64,000 nt of DNA from Opisthorchis felineus (taxonomy: Eukaryota > Platyhelminthes > Trematoda > Opisthorchiida > Opisthorchiidae), in contig SJOL01006491.1 of assembly GCA_004794785.1 (NCBI GenBank), positions 999,377-1,063,376 on the forward strand, written 5' to 3'. A model generated the notes under the pieces. The model was not told the origin of the DNA and did no database searches. It saw only the letters and a list, made by a program, of their open reading frames with translations. The position numbers and the translations under genes are program-made. How positions within the stretch are numbered: position 1 is the stretch's first letter; each line of letters opens with the position of its first letter. Below, piece by piece: positions 47,250 through 58,130 of the stretch.

Positions 47250-50160
47250 CTCACACTGGACTCGCTTGACACTGATATGTGCTGCACATCAAGAACAAGA
47301 ATTCAAGATGGAAGCATAGTCACTGAACTAAGTGCCCCAGCACTTTCCACTCGGTTCCGGCTACGAACCTTCGGCGATCCAGAGATGTCTGCTACAGGTC
47401 GCTGTGCAGGGGGTCCTAAGTCACCGGATTGAAGGATACCGGCATGAGTGAAAACCCGTTGATAGGCTCCTTTGTGCGTTTCGTCCGTGAAGGATTCTCA
47501 CAAGCGGGAAGTTAATCGTTGCCTGCTTACGCCCCAACTGATTGTAGGTCTCACACCATCAAGGACGACTTTTATGATGCCTTGAATGTCCTGTTACGGA
47601 GAGCTGTAAGCTCCGATATCTTTGTGGCTGCCGGAGATCTGAATGCAAAAGATGGCAGACTAAACAGATCTGACAGTCAACTGGGCAGTAGACTTGGTTT
47701 AAACTCGGTAGGTATGGACAACTGCAAACTAGTGTCTCAGCTATATGCTGACCACAGACTGTTTTTATGCAGTACTAAACTTCGAAATAGCCGAAGTCGT
47801 CTGGCCGCATGGAGTCATCCGAGAGCGTTCCAGCCATGCAACCAAACTTATCACATCGTTATCGGTTAACGATGGTGTGAATGAATAACTGACTGCCGCT
47901 TGCTTTGGTGCATTTGTGTGGACTCTGCACACGCTCTCGTCCGGAGTCGCTTCTCTCTTCTCTTTTCAGGGCCGCGTAAAGTGTGGACAAATAGCCTCCC
48001 AACTGAGAGACTAGCATATCCTGAAGTTAGACGAATTTATCAGAATCTTCTTCTGGACTCTTCCAATTGCTCCATCGTCGGATGTGAACTCCTGCTGGAA
48101 CGAGGTCGACATATGTTTGCACATTGCCGGAAGTTTTGCCTGTGGCGCGGCGCTACCAGACCAGCTCAAGCACTCGATATCAGACAGAACAGTGGCGCTG
48201 CTTGAATCTTGATGTGCCCACCGGTTCCGAACATAATTCAGCCTGACGAATTACCAGACGCCAAGTTAAATTTAGCATCTGTGCCGTCTGTGAAGCCTAA
48301 TAGACACAGAAAGCTACGGAAATGGGAAAAGCCCAGAAAACCAGCATTGACCGAAGATTATTTAGGTTGACCTGTTCAATCGGTCCCGGAAACCGTCGGT
48401 GAGCGAAAGCACCAAGGATCAGACTGGTGCGATTTTCTTCAATAAAGAAGAGCGCCTCAACCGCAGGGCCGAGCACCTTGAACAACAATTCTCGTGGCCA
48501 CCTGTTGTCACTCATTTGGATCCTGGAACTGAAATAGAGCCCTGGACGGTGAACCTGGAACTCTCTACGGTCTCGGAAGTTTATGACTGTACATCTAACC
48601 TTTTAAGCACCACCAGGCTCACGGTCCGGATGACCCTCCACCCGCATAGTCAGCGCTTGTCTGGTCCGTTGGCTCGTATCTAGGAGAAGGGGACTGTCCC
48701 AGACAACCGGGAATCAATAATAGTGCCGGTTTTCAAAAAAAGGGATCCGTGATGAGTGCATTAATCACAAGGGGATTAGCTTGATCCCAGTCGTAGTGAG
48801 ACTCTTAGCGTCGCATGTCCTTCGTCTCCTTGTGGTGGCTCGTGAAACATTGACTCAGGAGCAGCAAGCGGGATTCCGGTGTGATGTAGGTTGCGCTGAC
48901 CAAATCTTCACGCTCTGTCAGGTGCTAGAACAACGCCATACGTATAAACTACCTACAATTTTAGTATTCCTGGATTCCCAAGGAGCGTTCAATTCGGTTG
49001 ACCAGTCTGTTTCCCTTAACACACTTGCCCAGTAAGGAACACCCCGGCGGTTTGTGAATGTAATAAGTTCTTTGTATTTTCAAACTTTCAGGCGTGTGAG
49101 GGTATACGTGGTGCCACAAGGTCTTCAAGACCCTGATGTTCAAATAACTGTTGACGAAAGTCTTGTCGATCTGGAATATGCAGACGACATCGTTCTAGTC
49201 TTCTAAGAGCAGAAGAAGGTGCAGCTGTTTTTGGTAAACTGACCAAAGCCATCTCGTCTTTTGCACTTTGCACCCACAAAGTGTAATGTCATGCTCCTGG
49301 ACACAGTCACCACACAGTTCACTTACAATTCAGAGAAAAGCACTCGAAGTGGTACGTTGTACGTATCTTAGAAGTTGCATAAGCCTGGACTGTAGTGTGA
49401 CAAATTAATGCACAAATTTCTAGGATTCGCATTGCGTTTGCTAATTTTATACACCTATGGTGGTAAAGCGACATACTTCTGAATCCCAAGGGACGTCCGG
49501 ATCAGGCTATAGTACGAGTTATTTTGTTGTATGGCTGTGATACAGGACCTCTTCGGGCCCCTCCTTAAGGTTTTCGACAACCGGTGTCTCAGAACCATGG
49601 CTCATGTAGGCTGATGCTGACGAATCCATGACGAGGCAATTAGAAAGTAAGTGTTCGGTTGTGCGGTGAGGAATTCAGTCGAGGACTGAATATAACACCA
49701 GAATTTCAGTTGATTAGACCACGTATTGTGCATGCCTAATCAGCGTTTGCCCAAGAGAGTGCTGTTTTCCGTGCCCATTTCAGAGCGGAGTACGCGGAAA
49801 CGTGGCCAACCTTTGATATGGCATCTCGATACCATCGGTGCGGTTCTCCTTCCAGAATGGAGCCTTCGTTGTCCTCCGTATGCACGGTTGCAGGCGCTGT
49901 AAGGTGTGGCTGCTAAGCGAAGTCACTGACTTCCCTGTTGTCAGTTTCTATCCAGAGCGTCTGAATGACTGTCTGGAGGTGTAAGCCTCTCGGAATGATT
50001 GTGGCAGGCTAGTATTAAGTCCCTTCTCCATCCTTTTTCATTCTTTTCTTCACAAAAGTCTTCCAAATACATTATCGTTGTACGGCAGCAAAGCATCAGA
50101 GTTGAAAACTGATGCCATGCTGCCGATATTTATGAGGATAATGATGATGAGGAATAATTG
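47250..50160 (+). mobile_element. RTE-like LINE, nearly full span but inactivated
   Basis: Order seen: C-T-R-T-R-I-Q-D-G-S near the 5' end; endonuclease P-A-Y-A-P-T-D-C, A-A-G-D-L-N-A-K-D-G-R-L and L-Y-A-D-H-R-L-F-L (47519-47830); RT fingers I-V-P-V-F-K-K-G, GISLIPVVVRLLASHVLRLL, Q-Q-A-G-F-R-C-D-V-G-C-A-D-Q-I-F-T-L (48720-48930); motif A VFLDSQGAFNSVDQSV with catalytic Asp present (48964-49011); V-D-L-E-Y-A-D-D-I-V-L-V-F (YADD at 49177-49188); the R-C-L-R and R-L-P-G-W-like C-terminal region with frameshifts; F-Y-P-E-R-L-N-D-C-L-E-V; 3' UTR ending ATAATGATGATGAGG. About 40 codons between V-R-V-Y and G-L-Q, including motif B, are deleted. Many stops and frameshifts. Confidence 0.9.
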
Positions 50161-50560
50161 CTTCCATGTTTTTGATGGATTGCCTGCAAAGCTAGTCATA
50201 AGTCTCGCTGTTCACCACAATAGGTTTTTTAACTTCAGCAGACTTCATTCAGGTTCATTCCAGGTTCTACTCTCTCTAGAGCATGATATGTTTCGTCCTA
50301 TGAGGTTTTCCTTATTTCTATATAAGCAGCGTGGGACCATTTCTCAAAACCCATAGGCAGTCCACTAACCGAGTCTCTCCATTTGTGGCTCTTTAGGTAG
50401 GAGTAGTTCCCGGAATCTGAGGGAATCAGTCCTTGATTTGATCAGAATCTTGGTCGAATTTCTACTGTTGAGCTCTGTACATGATAAAACTGTCACAGCT
50501 AGAAAGATGACGGAGTCTCTGGTAACAACACATTGATAACACATTCCCGTAGTGAGAAAT

Positions 50561-50610
50561 GCCCGTTTGATGAGCCCGAACCAGGGCAAAAACGGTGGTG
50601 GGTTGTCTGC
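50561..50610 (+). ncRNA. Degenerate hammerhead ribozyme, copy D
   Basis: Stem I 5' strand GCCCGT (50561-50566), core TTGATGA (50567-50573; C3 to T), stem II GCCC/GGGC (50574-50577 and 50584-50587, 6-nt loop), then AAA (50588-50590; G12 to A), short stem III (50591-50596), position 17 = G, stem I 3' strand GTGGGT (50598-50603). All stem I positions can pair, three as G-U. C3, G12 and H17 are each mutated, so it should be inactive. GCCC...GGGC and GTGGG match the copies at 12.9 and 57.4 kb, which is why I regard it as a relic and not chance. Confidence 0.5.
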
Positions 50611-52690
50611 AGATTTTGGGCAGTCGTCCGAAGATGCTGATATCGGCGTCTATTGTATTATTTTCATCGGGTGAAGCAGGAAACTGTTCCTTTTCTGGTG
50701 AAAACATCGTTGAGTTTCCACATTGCCCAGCTGCACCGAGATGAGTTTGACTCATGCAACTAATCGTTTGGCACAATGAAACCGCGCATCAAAGGCTATA
50801 GCGTAGTGCCATTCATAAAACAGAACACGAATTGTAGTCGTCATCGTCTGTTGTTGATGTCATTCGATCAACCTTGTTAGTTCCGCTATCAGATAGGCTC
50901 TATTAGTCAGTCATATGTACTTTAAGAACCACGATAAACGTAAACAACAAAAATGTATTTTCCTATTCGCGTTTTGCTGAATAGGTGCGTAAACAAAGCA
51001 TATAAAATGGTTGCGCGTGCTTCCTATTCGGCCTTCAGTGATGGGCGATAGGCGTGTGCCGAACCGAGTTTAAACCAGAAAGCTACAGTCCTTTAGCACT
51101 ACGAGTCAGATGTAGGTTCTACACTAATTTTATGTTTTCCCCAGTAATCTCTCCACTGGAAGATGAGATATTCATGTTCGATCAGAACTTCTCCTTCCAA
51201 CTCCTCGTTCCTCAAGTTTGATCCAAGTTGGCTGAGTGCTTTGGTTGCGCTCTTCCACCAAATCGCACTTTCAAACTTCGTCGCCGTCTTTGAGGCGGAA
51301 AAAGCGCAGTGACCCCACTAGGACCGCGTTCGGTTTTTGTGATGACAATTGTAGACAGAGGATTTCAGTAGAAACCAAACAACTGTCACAGATCATGACC
51401 GTAACGACATGCTCAGTGCAACAAGTGAATGGGTGTATGAACAAATGGCTCCACGAAAGATGATGAAACAAGCCAAATGGTTTGACACGTTATCATATTA
51501 TCGTAAGAATGGTTACAGTTTTTACATTTCAAACATGCAACTAAGCATACTATTTCCTTTCCATCAGATGAACTTGTAAGAAAAATTACGCCAGATTTCC
51601 ATTAATTTCCCTCTGAATATCCTGCCTATTTCCATCATTTCTGGACTACAGGTGAATAAGCTGACTCAAATAACGAAGTTTCTTGAAAGAGTCACATATG
51701 GACTTGATTAACTAGCTGTCTTATCCGTGCCACACTAGTTCTCGTCCCGTTTCCGCTGGAATGAATTAAATCAAGGAGGAATGGTAGATGACAAAAAAGT
51801 ATGCTTTTGCATTAAAATTCGCCCCATTACTTTATAATTTTTGGCTCAGGAAATGCTCAACCAGTAGTAAAAAGTGCTGTGGCGAAAATGGGATGATAAA
51901 TTTCCTGAGTTTCTCCAATCCAGTGGCTGCCATACAAGCCACACACCACAAGTCGGAACCCGTCAGACGAAATATGAGTCTGAAAAAAAAACATGTGAGT
52001 TGAGTAAATGAGTGTCGAATTGAAAGTGGCACGCACCTTCAAAGTCACATTTCAGCGTGCCACGTGATTTCCGCAGAAAACTCACATTTGATTGTCTTTC
52101 TAGATTGTTTACGCCAGATCTGCATGTTCTTGCGACATTCTACACGTAGGTGACAGATGTCATTGCACTGTGTGCACATCTATTCAATACAACATGTGGA
52201 ATCAATGTACCCCACCTGCCAACTAATTCTTTGATATGTTTGATTCTTACGGGGCTCCTTGGCCGCACAATGCTCCTAGCTGCAAAACCTTTGCGAATGG
52301 AATAAAACTTTTTACGCCAAAATGTTGCATGTTGTCGCGTATATGCTCAAACCAAAAACCACTCTAATCTATATTCATACTTTCGCAGATCACCAAATTT
52401 CATTGTCCACTGAAGCAATCCTACCTCTGGCGAAAAATTCTGGTGGAGTACTTTCCTAGCATCACTGGGACCCCGGGATGCCTAGATGGGGTTCAAAAGT
52501 TTGGACGGGTATTCTTAATTCATTTGCCTGCCTGTTTTAGTCCATCGGGGAGACGTTATAACGTTATAACGAAAGCTATAGCTTTCGAAAATTCAATTCC
52601 CTTGTGCGAATACTGAGCGCCGATTCTTACCTAGACGTGTACTTCCACTCAAGGTGCGCGGAAGTGTAAGAGTGCACCCTAATCGCTTGC
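50611..52690. other. Anonymous sequence with short inverted repeats
   Basis: No gene recognised. A 9-bp inverted repeat GTGGCACGC ... GCGTGCCAC (52026-52034 and 52055-52063) runs into a CACGTG. Two fused palindromes occur at 52554-52587 (listed separately). Confidence 0.4.
52554..52587. repeat. Two overlapping 18-nt palindromes
   Basis: CGTTATAACGTTATAACG (52554-52571) is a perfect palindrome and also a tandem repeat. It shares its last CG with CGAAAGCTATAGCTTTCG (52570-52587), another perfect palindrome. Together they form a self-complementary 34-nt block about 115 bp from a SINE-1 end. Confidence 0.7.
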
Positions 52691-52699
52691 CGCGTACCT

Positions 52700-52885
52700 C
52701 GTCTATCTGTAACACACTTTCCGTGCCCAGTTGCCATGTCCCCTGATGGAAGCACGAGGACCGAGATAGTGCCAGGTCGTCCAGGCTTAGACGTGAGCAG
52801 TCGAGATACCGGGGTTGGGTTCGAACCAAGGACCTTTCGGCCAGTAAGTTCGCGCTTTAACTAATGAGCCATATCGAGCTCACCT
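52700..52885 (-). mobile_element. SINE-1, tRNA-related SINE copy
   Basis: Minus strand: A box GATATGGCTCATTAGTTAAA, anticodon-arm-like TACTGGCCGAAAGGTC, B box TTGGTTCGAACCC, body CTAAGCCTGGACGACCTGGC, CTCGTGCTTCCATC and GCACGGAAAGTGTGTTACAG. Complete in outline, with both boxes usable. Confidence 0.8.
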
Positions 52886-54995
52886 TGGTTGGTACAACCA
52901 AGTTGCTATGAAATTACCGGTTCAGTGGAGGTAACTGTCGCTCCTTTTTCCAGCCATCCCGATGCGCATGGTAATTGCCAGCCACAGACTGTTGCTCCAT
53001 CCGGGTTTTGATCACCGACTTACAGATTTAACAACCATGTTAGCATATTTTATATTCACTCCTCAGGTCATGTATCCTTTTCTGGTTCCAAACTCGTAAA
53101 AACAACGTATGCGGGTCTAATGCGCAGTTCAAACACAGCATTGTCCAAGAAACTCGGGGTAACTGAAAGCCCATGCGATCAACTTTGACCGCAGACGAAT
53201 TCCTTATATTTCCCAAGCTTGAGGCCGTTTCATCTATTCGCTGAGTTGAGTTTTATTCAGTCTATCAATCGATACTGTTCCAATGGGCAGGGGATTGTAT
53301 AGGCTATTGATTTCAACAAGAGTGATCGCCTGTGATTCCAAGAGAAACCACGGATGGAATGACATGCAAGAAACTCACGATTAAGTTGGTGTTCATATTA
53401 CCTCTGTAACGGACATCGACTGGCACCTGGGGTCAATAAAGGCCTGTGGGATAAAATCACTATACGTGTTCGAAGCTCAACCGACGGCTATGGGCTACTC
53501 TATAAGTGAAGGAATTTTTATGTATCAAATTCTTGTCAGTATTTCTGAATAGGCGATTTAGGAGTCTTTCAGAATTCATACGGGATATCCTGCACTGCAT
53601 TAACTGAAGGTTTTCATTGGTCTACAACGTACACGTGGCCTTAACGGTAAGCACCACTCGGCAACTTCCGCTGGCGATCGCGTTGTGGACAAAGCTAAAA
53701 TCACGCACAGTCACGGAACACAAGACAGTTTTAGGAACTTTTGAAATTTTGAGCTAAGAACTACGAGAGTGATGGCCGAGGCCGTGGAAATCACTAAACA
53801 TCTCAATGTGAATAGGACAGAAGGCGTTGAACTGGAAAGCGTAGACAAAACGGTTCTCAAATTCATCGAGCTGACATACATTGGTGCAGTTATTTGCGAA
53901 GAGCAGTCATCAACGGAAGTAGCTTAGAGCTGAAATGCATAGAACAAGCCGACTAAAATTCCGCGTAATTTCACCATTCCCCCTAACCAAATTGTCGTAA
54001 CACCTACAAACCCACACAGGCCAACTAAATTTACCAGTGACGCCCAAATGAAGCGCCTTGAAGACCAAGGAAGATCAAGGACCCAAACTCTATCAAACTG
54101 AATTCAATTTCAACCAACCGATCGACTGTAGGATTTAGTCACCCACATTAAACGACAAGGTCTCCTAACTGACATTCGACACTGATCAGTTGCGCTAATC
54201 AAAAGAGACCTCACTGATTGGTTCTCCGTCTGCCCTAAAACTTTGCCAGTCTGGTGACCTGCTCACTTGGCCTAACGGAGCTTTTGTGTCAAAACCAAAA
54301 TACTCTCTTGCTATAAGCCCAGCGACTGTCTGCCAAACCCTTTTGAAACGATGACAGAAGATAGGAATTCGATTTTGCAAGTCTGAAACTCACCTAAGTT
54401 TCAATGATAAAGAGGTTATAAACGAGAAGGAAATCACGGATTCCGTTACACGTAAACCGATTAAATTCATATCGTACCATTGCCGCTGGTGAACAGCTGA
54501 TGCGCCTGACGTTTCGCACAAAACTGGGTGCATGCACATCCAATAATCTCCACAAGGACGAAACCAACGTTTGACTTCGGATGGACAATACAACGAAATA
54601 CAATGTTCTCACCTACATGGGATCCTTTTTTGGAGAGTAAGGTAATGGACAGATATTAACCAATGTGGTTGTCTGGAGAGCAGCCAATCTTAATAACCGA
54701 ACATCACGTCGATTGGATGGATGTGTCACTTGCGGGCTACGGGATAAACGAAGTCTTGCCCTCATCGGTCAGAATGTCAGATTGAGCATCATAGCTTCCC
54801 CCCCTCTGACGAAGTTCCTAGTGCAACTTTGTGAAACATTTTGTGATGATTCTATAAATACGTTTGAAGTAATCTTCCTTTGTCTCCATAAAGGGCTGTC
54901 TCAAACTACCGTGCCTTTTGATATACCATAGTGGGCGAAGTAGGAAGTGAAGAACCGACATAGAAGTTGCACCACCGGTTGCAGTACACAACAAC
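52886..54995. other. No feature recognised
   Basis: No repeat family, domain or RNA could be identified in 2.1 kb. If the primer-binding site at 54996 is real, the final few hundred bases could be a decayed LTR, but no matching second LTR was seen. Confidence 0.35.
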
Positions 54996-55011
54996 TGGCG
55001 ACGAGGATGGG
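54996..55011 (+). other. Retroelement primer-binding site, tRNA-Ser type
   Basis: TGGCGACGAGGATGGG is the exact complement of the 3' end of a eukaryotic tRNA-Ser(GCU), ...CCCATCCTCGTCG plus CCA. LTR retrotransposons begin minus-strand synthesis at such a site immediately after the 5' LTR. The bases before it (ACACAACAAC) are compatible with an LTR end plus short spacer. The tRNA sequence is from memory. No gag or pol is readable downstream; the frame from the ATG inside the site closes after 24 codons. Confidence 0.5.
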
Positions 55012-56230
55012 TTCAACTTTGTATTTGAATGGCAAAAACGTGGATGAAACCATTACTACTGACACTTTAGAGATTTTTTGAGCCAGGTGGCTCCAAAAGG
55101 AACAATGACCATGATGATTAGGCTGAAAGGCAGTTAGAGAGGTTGAGGATCACCGGTAGATGACTCACCAATAGAATGAGAAAGCTTTCCCCCGTAACGT
55201 CGGTCGAAATGCTAATTGCTGTCTCTCAGGCCACTGTAAGTGAAATAGACAGGTATGATCCAAACATTTTGTCATCCAGAAGCATTGTTTTTATGGCGTA
55301 CCTGTCTCGATTCCCAATTTATCAAAACAATACAACGGTTAAAAATTTATAAACAGACTAGGTCGTCGTCCTTACTCGTCCTCCTGATCATCGGTGAACG
55401 AGGGTGCAGCCGCTGGAACAGTAGGCTCCGTAGGCGAATTGAACTGAACGGAAATGGTTCAACAGTGAATATCCAGTCCGAATCAGTCTTGTCTAAACAG
55501 TTTTCATTTTATTTGCGGCTCCTCGGTTATCACAAACAAAAGTGCATCCAAATGAAGGGGCTAGATTCTGAATTAAAATGGCTTTGAATAACATTCCCTC
55601 ATTACTCAAAGGAAAGTTTGAACGCTCGAATGATTGAGTCGTCCGTTTTGACAGCTCTTCAAATTTGGATTTTAACTTCCGACTTCCATTCATTACGGTG
55701 TAATCTGTGTGCTCATCCGGTGCATCCATTGCAATCGAGTCCTTATAGGTGACATTACTTTAGGTGAACAGGTATCACTATGATAGATTTGTCGTGCATA
55801 CAACCTGTGAGCAACTGTTTCATGTCTTAGGAAACAACTGCTTGCTTCTACCATTCTGACTAATTATATCAGCAGGTAGATTTTCCGGGATGGTACTGTA
55901 TTGCGCACACCTGGGATGCGTTAAGTAAGGAGGTACATAAAGCGTACGGCAAGAAGTCAAAAATTAAAAAAATCAGTGGAAAATGGCTGATTCATTCTTC
56001 TCATGTGGAAGCAAGTTATAAAATATGCTGTCAAGGCTCAGCATATGAAGATGGTAGGACAACGCTGTCCGCAGGACCTAAAAACACCCAACTTGTGTAT
56101 GTCGACGCCAAAAATGGACACGATGAAGCAAAATAACAGAAGACACCTGTAAGAATGGTACTCGGATGACATTTGTCGTCTAACATGACGAAGCACAGAC
56201 GAGGCTTTTATCTGCCTGAACTCACTCTCC
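55012..56230. other. Possible decayed retroelement interior or unrelated sequence
   Basis: Follows the primer-binding-site match. Plus-strand frames are broken and show no zinc knuckle, protease or RT motif. A 78-aa minus-strand frame at 55493-55729 has no known motif. Confidence 0.3.
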
Positions 56231-56255
56231 CAATCTTGAACTCAGTAGCAAAAAT

Positions 56256-56352
56256 ACTCGTATGGTTGCTGAAAATTCTTCGATGAGTTCTCAGCAGCCT
56301 TATGAGTAGTGTGTTGAGTCTAAAACTAACGCCGTTGTTGCCTTTTTGAAAC
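56256..56352 (+). mobile_element. Hammerhead-repeat family, copy B (downstream part, inverted junction)
   Basis: The plus-strand part TCAGCAGCCTTATGAGTAGT and the following AAAACTAACGCCGTTGTTGC match the segment after the ribozyme in copy A. Just before it lies the same segment inverted: ACTCGTATGGTTGCTGA (56256-56272) pairs with 56291-56307 at 14 of 17 positions. A frame then opens E-S-K-T-N-A-V-V-A-F-L-K-H-L-D and runs to 56579. I do not recognise it, but it could be a remnant of the element's ORF. Confidence 0.45.
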
Positions 56353-57381
56353 ATTTGGACTCTAGTAGCTCAGAAAAGATGATCAGCCATGCGGTAAATC
56401 GTAAACTTATCAAGATATCGGAAATTGCTCAGTTCCCGTCCGGTAGGATACAAACAATTACTGGCATGCACGCAGTTTTGCAGAAAAAATCTGCACACTG
56501 GGTAGACAAGAGCATCATCATCTCATGGATACATAGAGAAGTTACTTTTGTACTAAAACGAGGAGCTCACTTTAGTTGATATATATACCATACATATGCC
56601 ATATATATGCCATATACTGAGGGCATTATAACGTAGTGTGTCGAAGGAGACGTGATTTTCGAATTCAAACGCCCCCGAGTTGCATGGATGAGACTAACGT
56701 CCTGTATAAACGATATACCGTTGTCGCTAATAGCCTCAAGTTGTGCTGTCCACCTCAAATAGTATTTATTCATTCAACTGCTGTTGCTTTGTAGACCATT
56801 TGTAGGGGGAGGCAGGTTTGCAATTTGTACAAACGAACACATGACGGAGTATGCCTCACATATGAATGGCCATACAGGCCAAAACAGTAGTGCTGTGAGC
56901 AATACGACCCAACCTGTTCGACTCCCGGATATTCATATCCGGACACAGAAAAGACATCAGCTTATCATTCACAGTGCTAAGCCAGTTTACTAACAATCAT
57001 TGAGGCCATAATTCTGACCAAACGGAGGTTCAGCCTGGCTGTAAAGTTGCATTTACCCTGGTCCTGGTAGCTAGAGTTATAAACTGACCAGACACCCTCA
57101 TCTCATTTTCTTATTTCGAATTTTCACCAACCTAGGCAAGACTTCGTGTGTTCCACGTTGGTGAAACGATGCTATCCTCTTATAAAGTCAGCACTTCCAG
57201 GAATTATTAGTTCTGTTCGGCTACTTCCTCATAAAATAATCTTCGGCCGAATAGTTATCTTTTGTATTTTCAAGTAAGGTTTGCTCGGTATATAGTTCTA
57301 CGATAGCTTCAGTTACATAGTAAATTGTTGCTATTCAGCTGGTTGGGAAACTTTAGCAGTAAAAAGGTTGTTGACCTTAAG

Positions 57382-57460
57382 AAACTACTCATAAGTTTGC
57401 TGAAAACTTCAACAGCCCACGATCGGTTTCGCCCTTCCACCTCGGGCACATCAGGTAAGC
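57382..57460 (-). ncRNA. Hammerhead ribozyme, copy C, with repeat flank
   Basis: Minus strand, type I topology (open at stem I). Stem I strands GCTTAC (57460-57455) and GTGGGC (57420-57415) pair over 6 bp, two of them G-U. Core CTGATG then T (57454-57448; A9 to U). Stem II GCCC/GGGC (57447-57444 and 57434-57431) has a 9-nt loop. GAA box 57430-57428. Short loopless stem III ACC/GAT (57427-57422, one mismatch). C17 at 57421, with predicted cleavage between 57421 and 57420. The flank GTTGAAGTTTTCAGC and AACTTATGAGTAGT matches copy A. Hammerheads with tiny stem III are known from Penelope-like elements and retrozymes, where they tend to act as dimers; assignment to that class is inferred. Confidence 0.7.
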
Positions 57461-58130
57461 ACAGTCTCCGAGTTTCGCTTCAGTCAACCTCATAATATGC
57501 TTGAACTAAAATTGCATGAAATTCGTCAAATACGCTCACTTGCATACCAATTTGAAGTTGGGAGATTATCATAAATGAGGGACCCATCTGGGATTCAGTT
57601 GAGTCGCCCATGAATCTAGCGATAAATTTCTATTTTTATCACCTCAGTCTTAATGTCTGGATCTGCGCAGCTATGTTGGGAGGTGTGGAGACAAAGGAGA
57701 GTGAACACACTTTCAAAAAGCTCTATTGTTCAGTTACCTACGATAACTGGAGTGTTCCGTCGTTTCTGGCTAGGAATAACATTTTTCAACCAATCTATAT
57801 GAAGGACTGTCAGTATCCGTATTGACAATCCATGCACATGGTGTTTGAGAAATAAAGACATGAAAAAGAAATTGTTTTGACTGTTTTAACATTCTCATTG
57901 GATAATATTTCAGGTGGTCATGAGGAAACCTGGGAAGCGAGGAGAATAGTTATCAGTAGACGAAGTCTGCAATACCAATTAGCGGTAGACTAGTTAGCGC
58001 AGTGGTGCTGGTTGCGATTGCTCAAATACTGCCTCTGTGCGAGGGGAGTTGCCGTGATGAACAACATGGCTTGAATGCAGCACGGTTGTCACAATATTCA
58101 TGTTCACTTGTTCAAACGTGAAAATCCAGA
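57461..58130. other. Gap between two hammerhead elements
   Basis: No gene recognised. A TTAGCGCAGTGGTGCTGGTT sequence near 57993-58012 looks like a pol III A box and may be a relic related to the SINE-2 head just downstream, but no B box follows at the right distance. Confidence 0.35.

Noticed and set aside
47480..47510. GGACGAAACGC on the minus strand as another hammerhead core
   Set aside because: It falls inside the RTE endonuclease coding region in the expected frame and has no CTGATGA box at the right distance.
50290..50315. AGGACGAAAC on the minus strand as a hammerhead 3' half
   Set aside because: No CTGATGA-like box and no stem I partner upstream.
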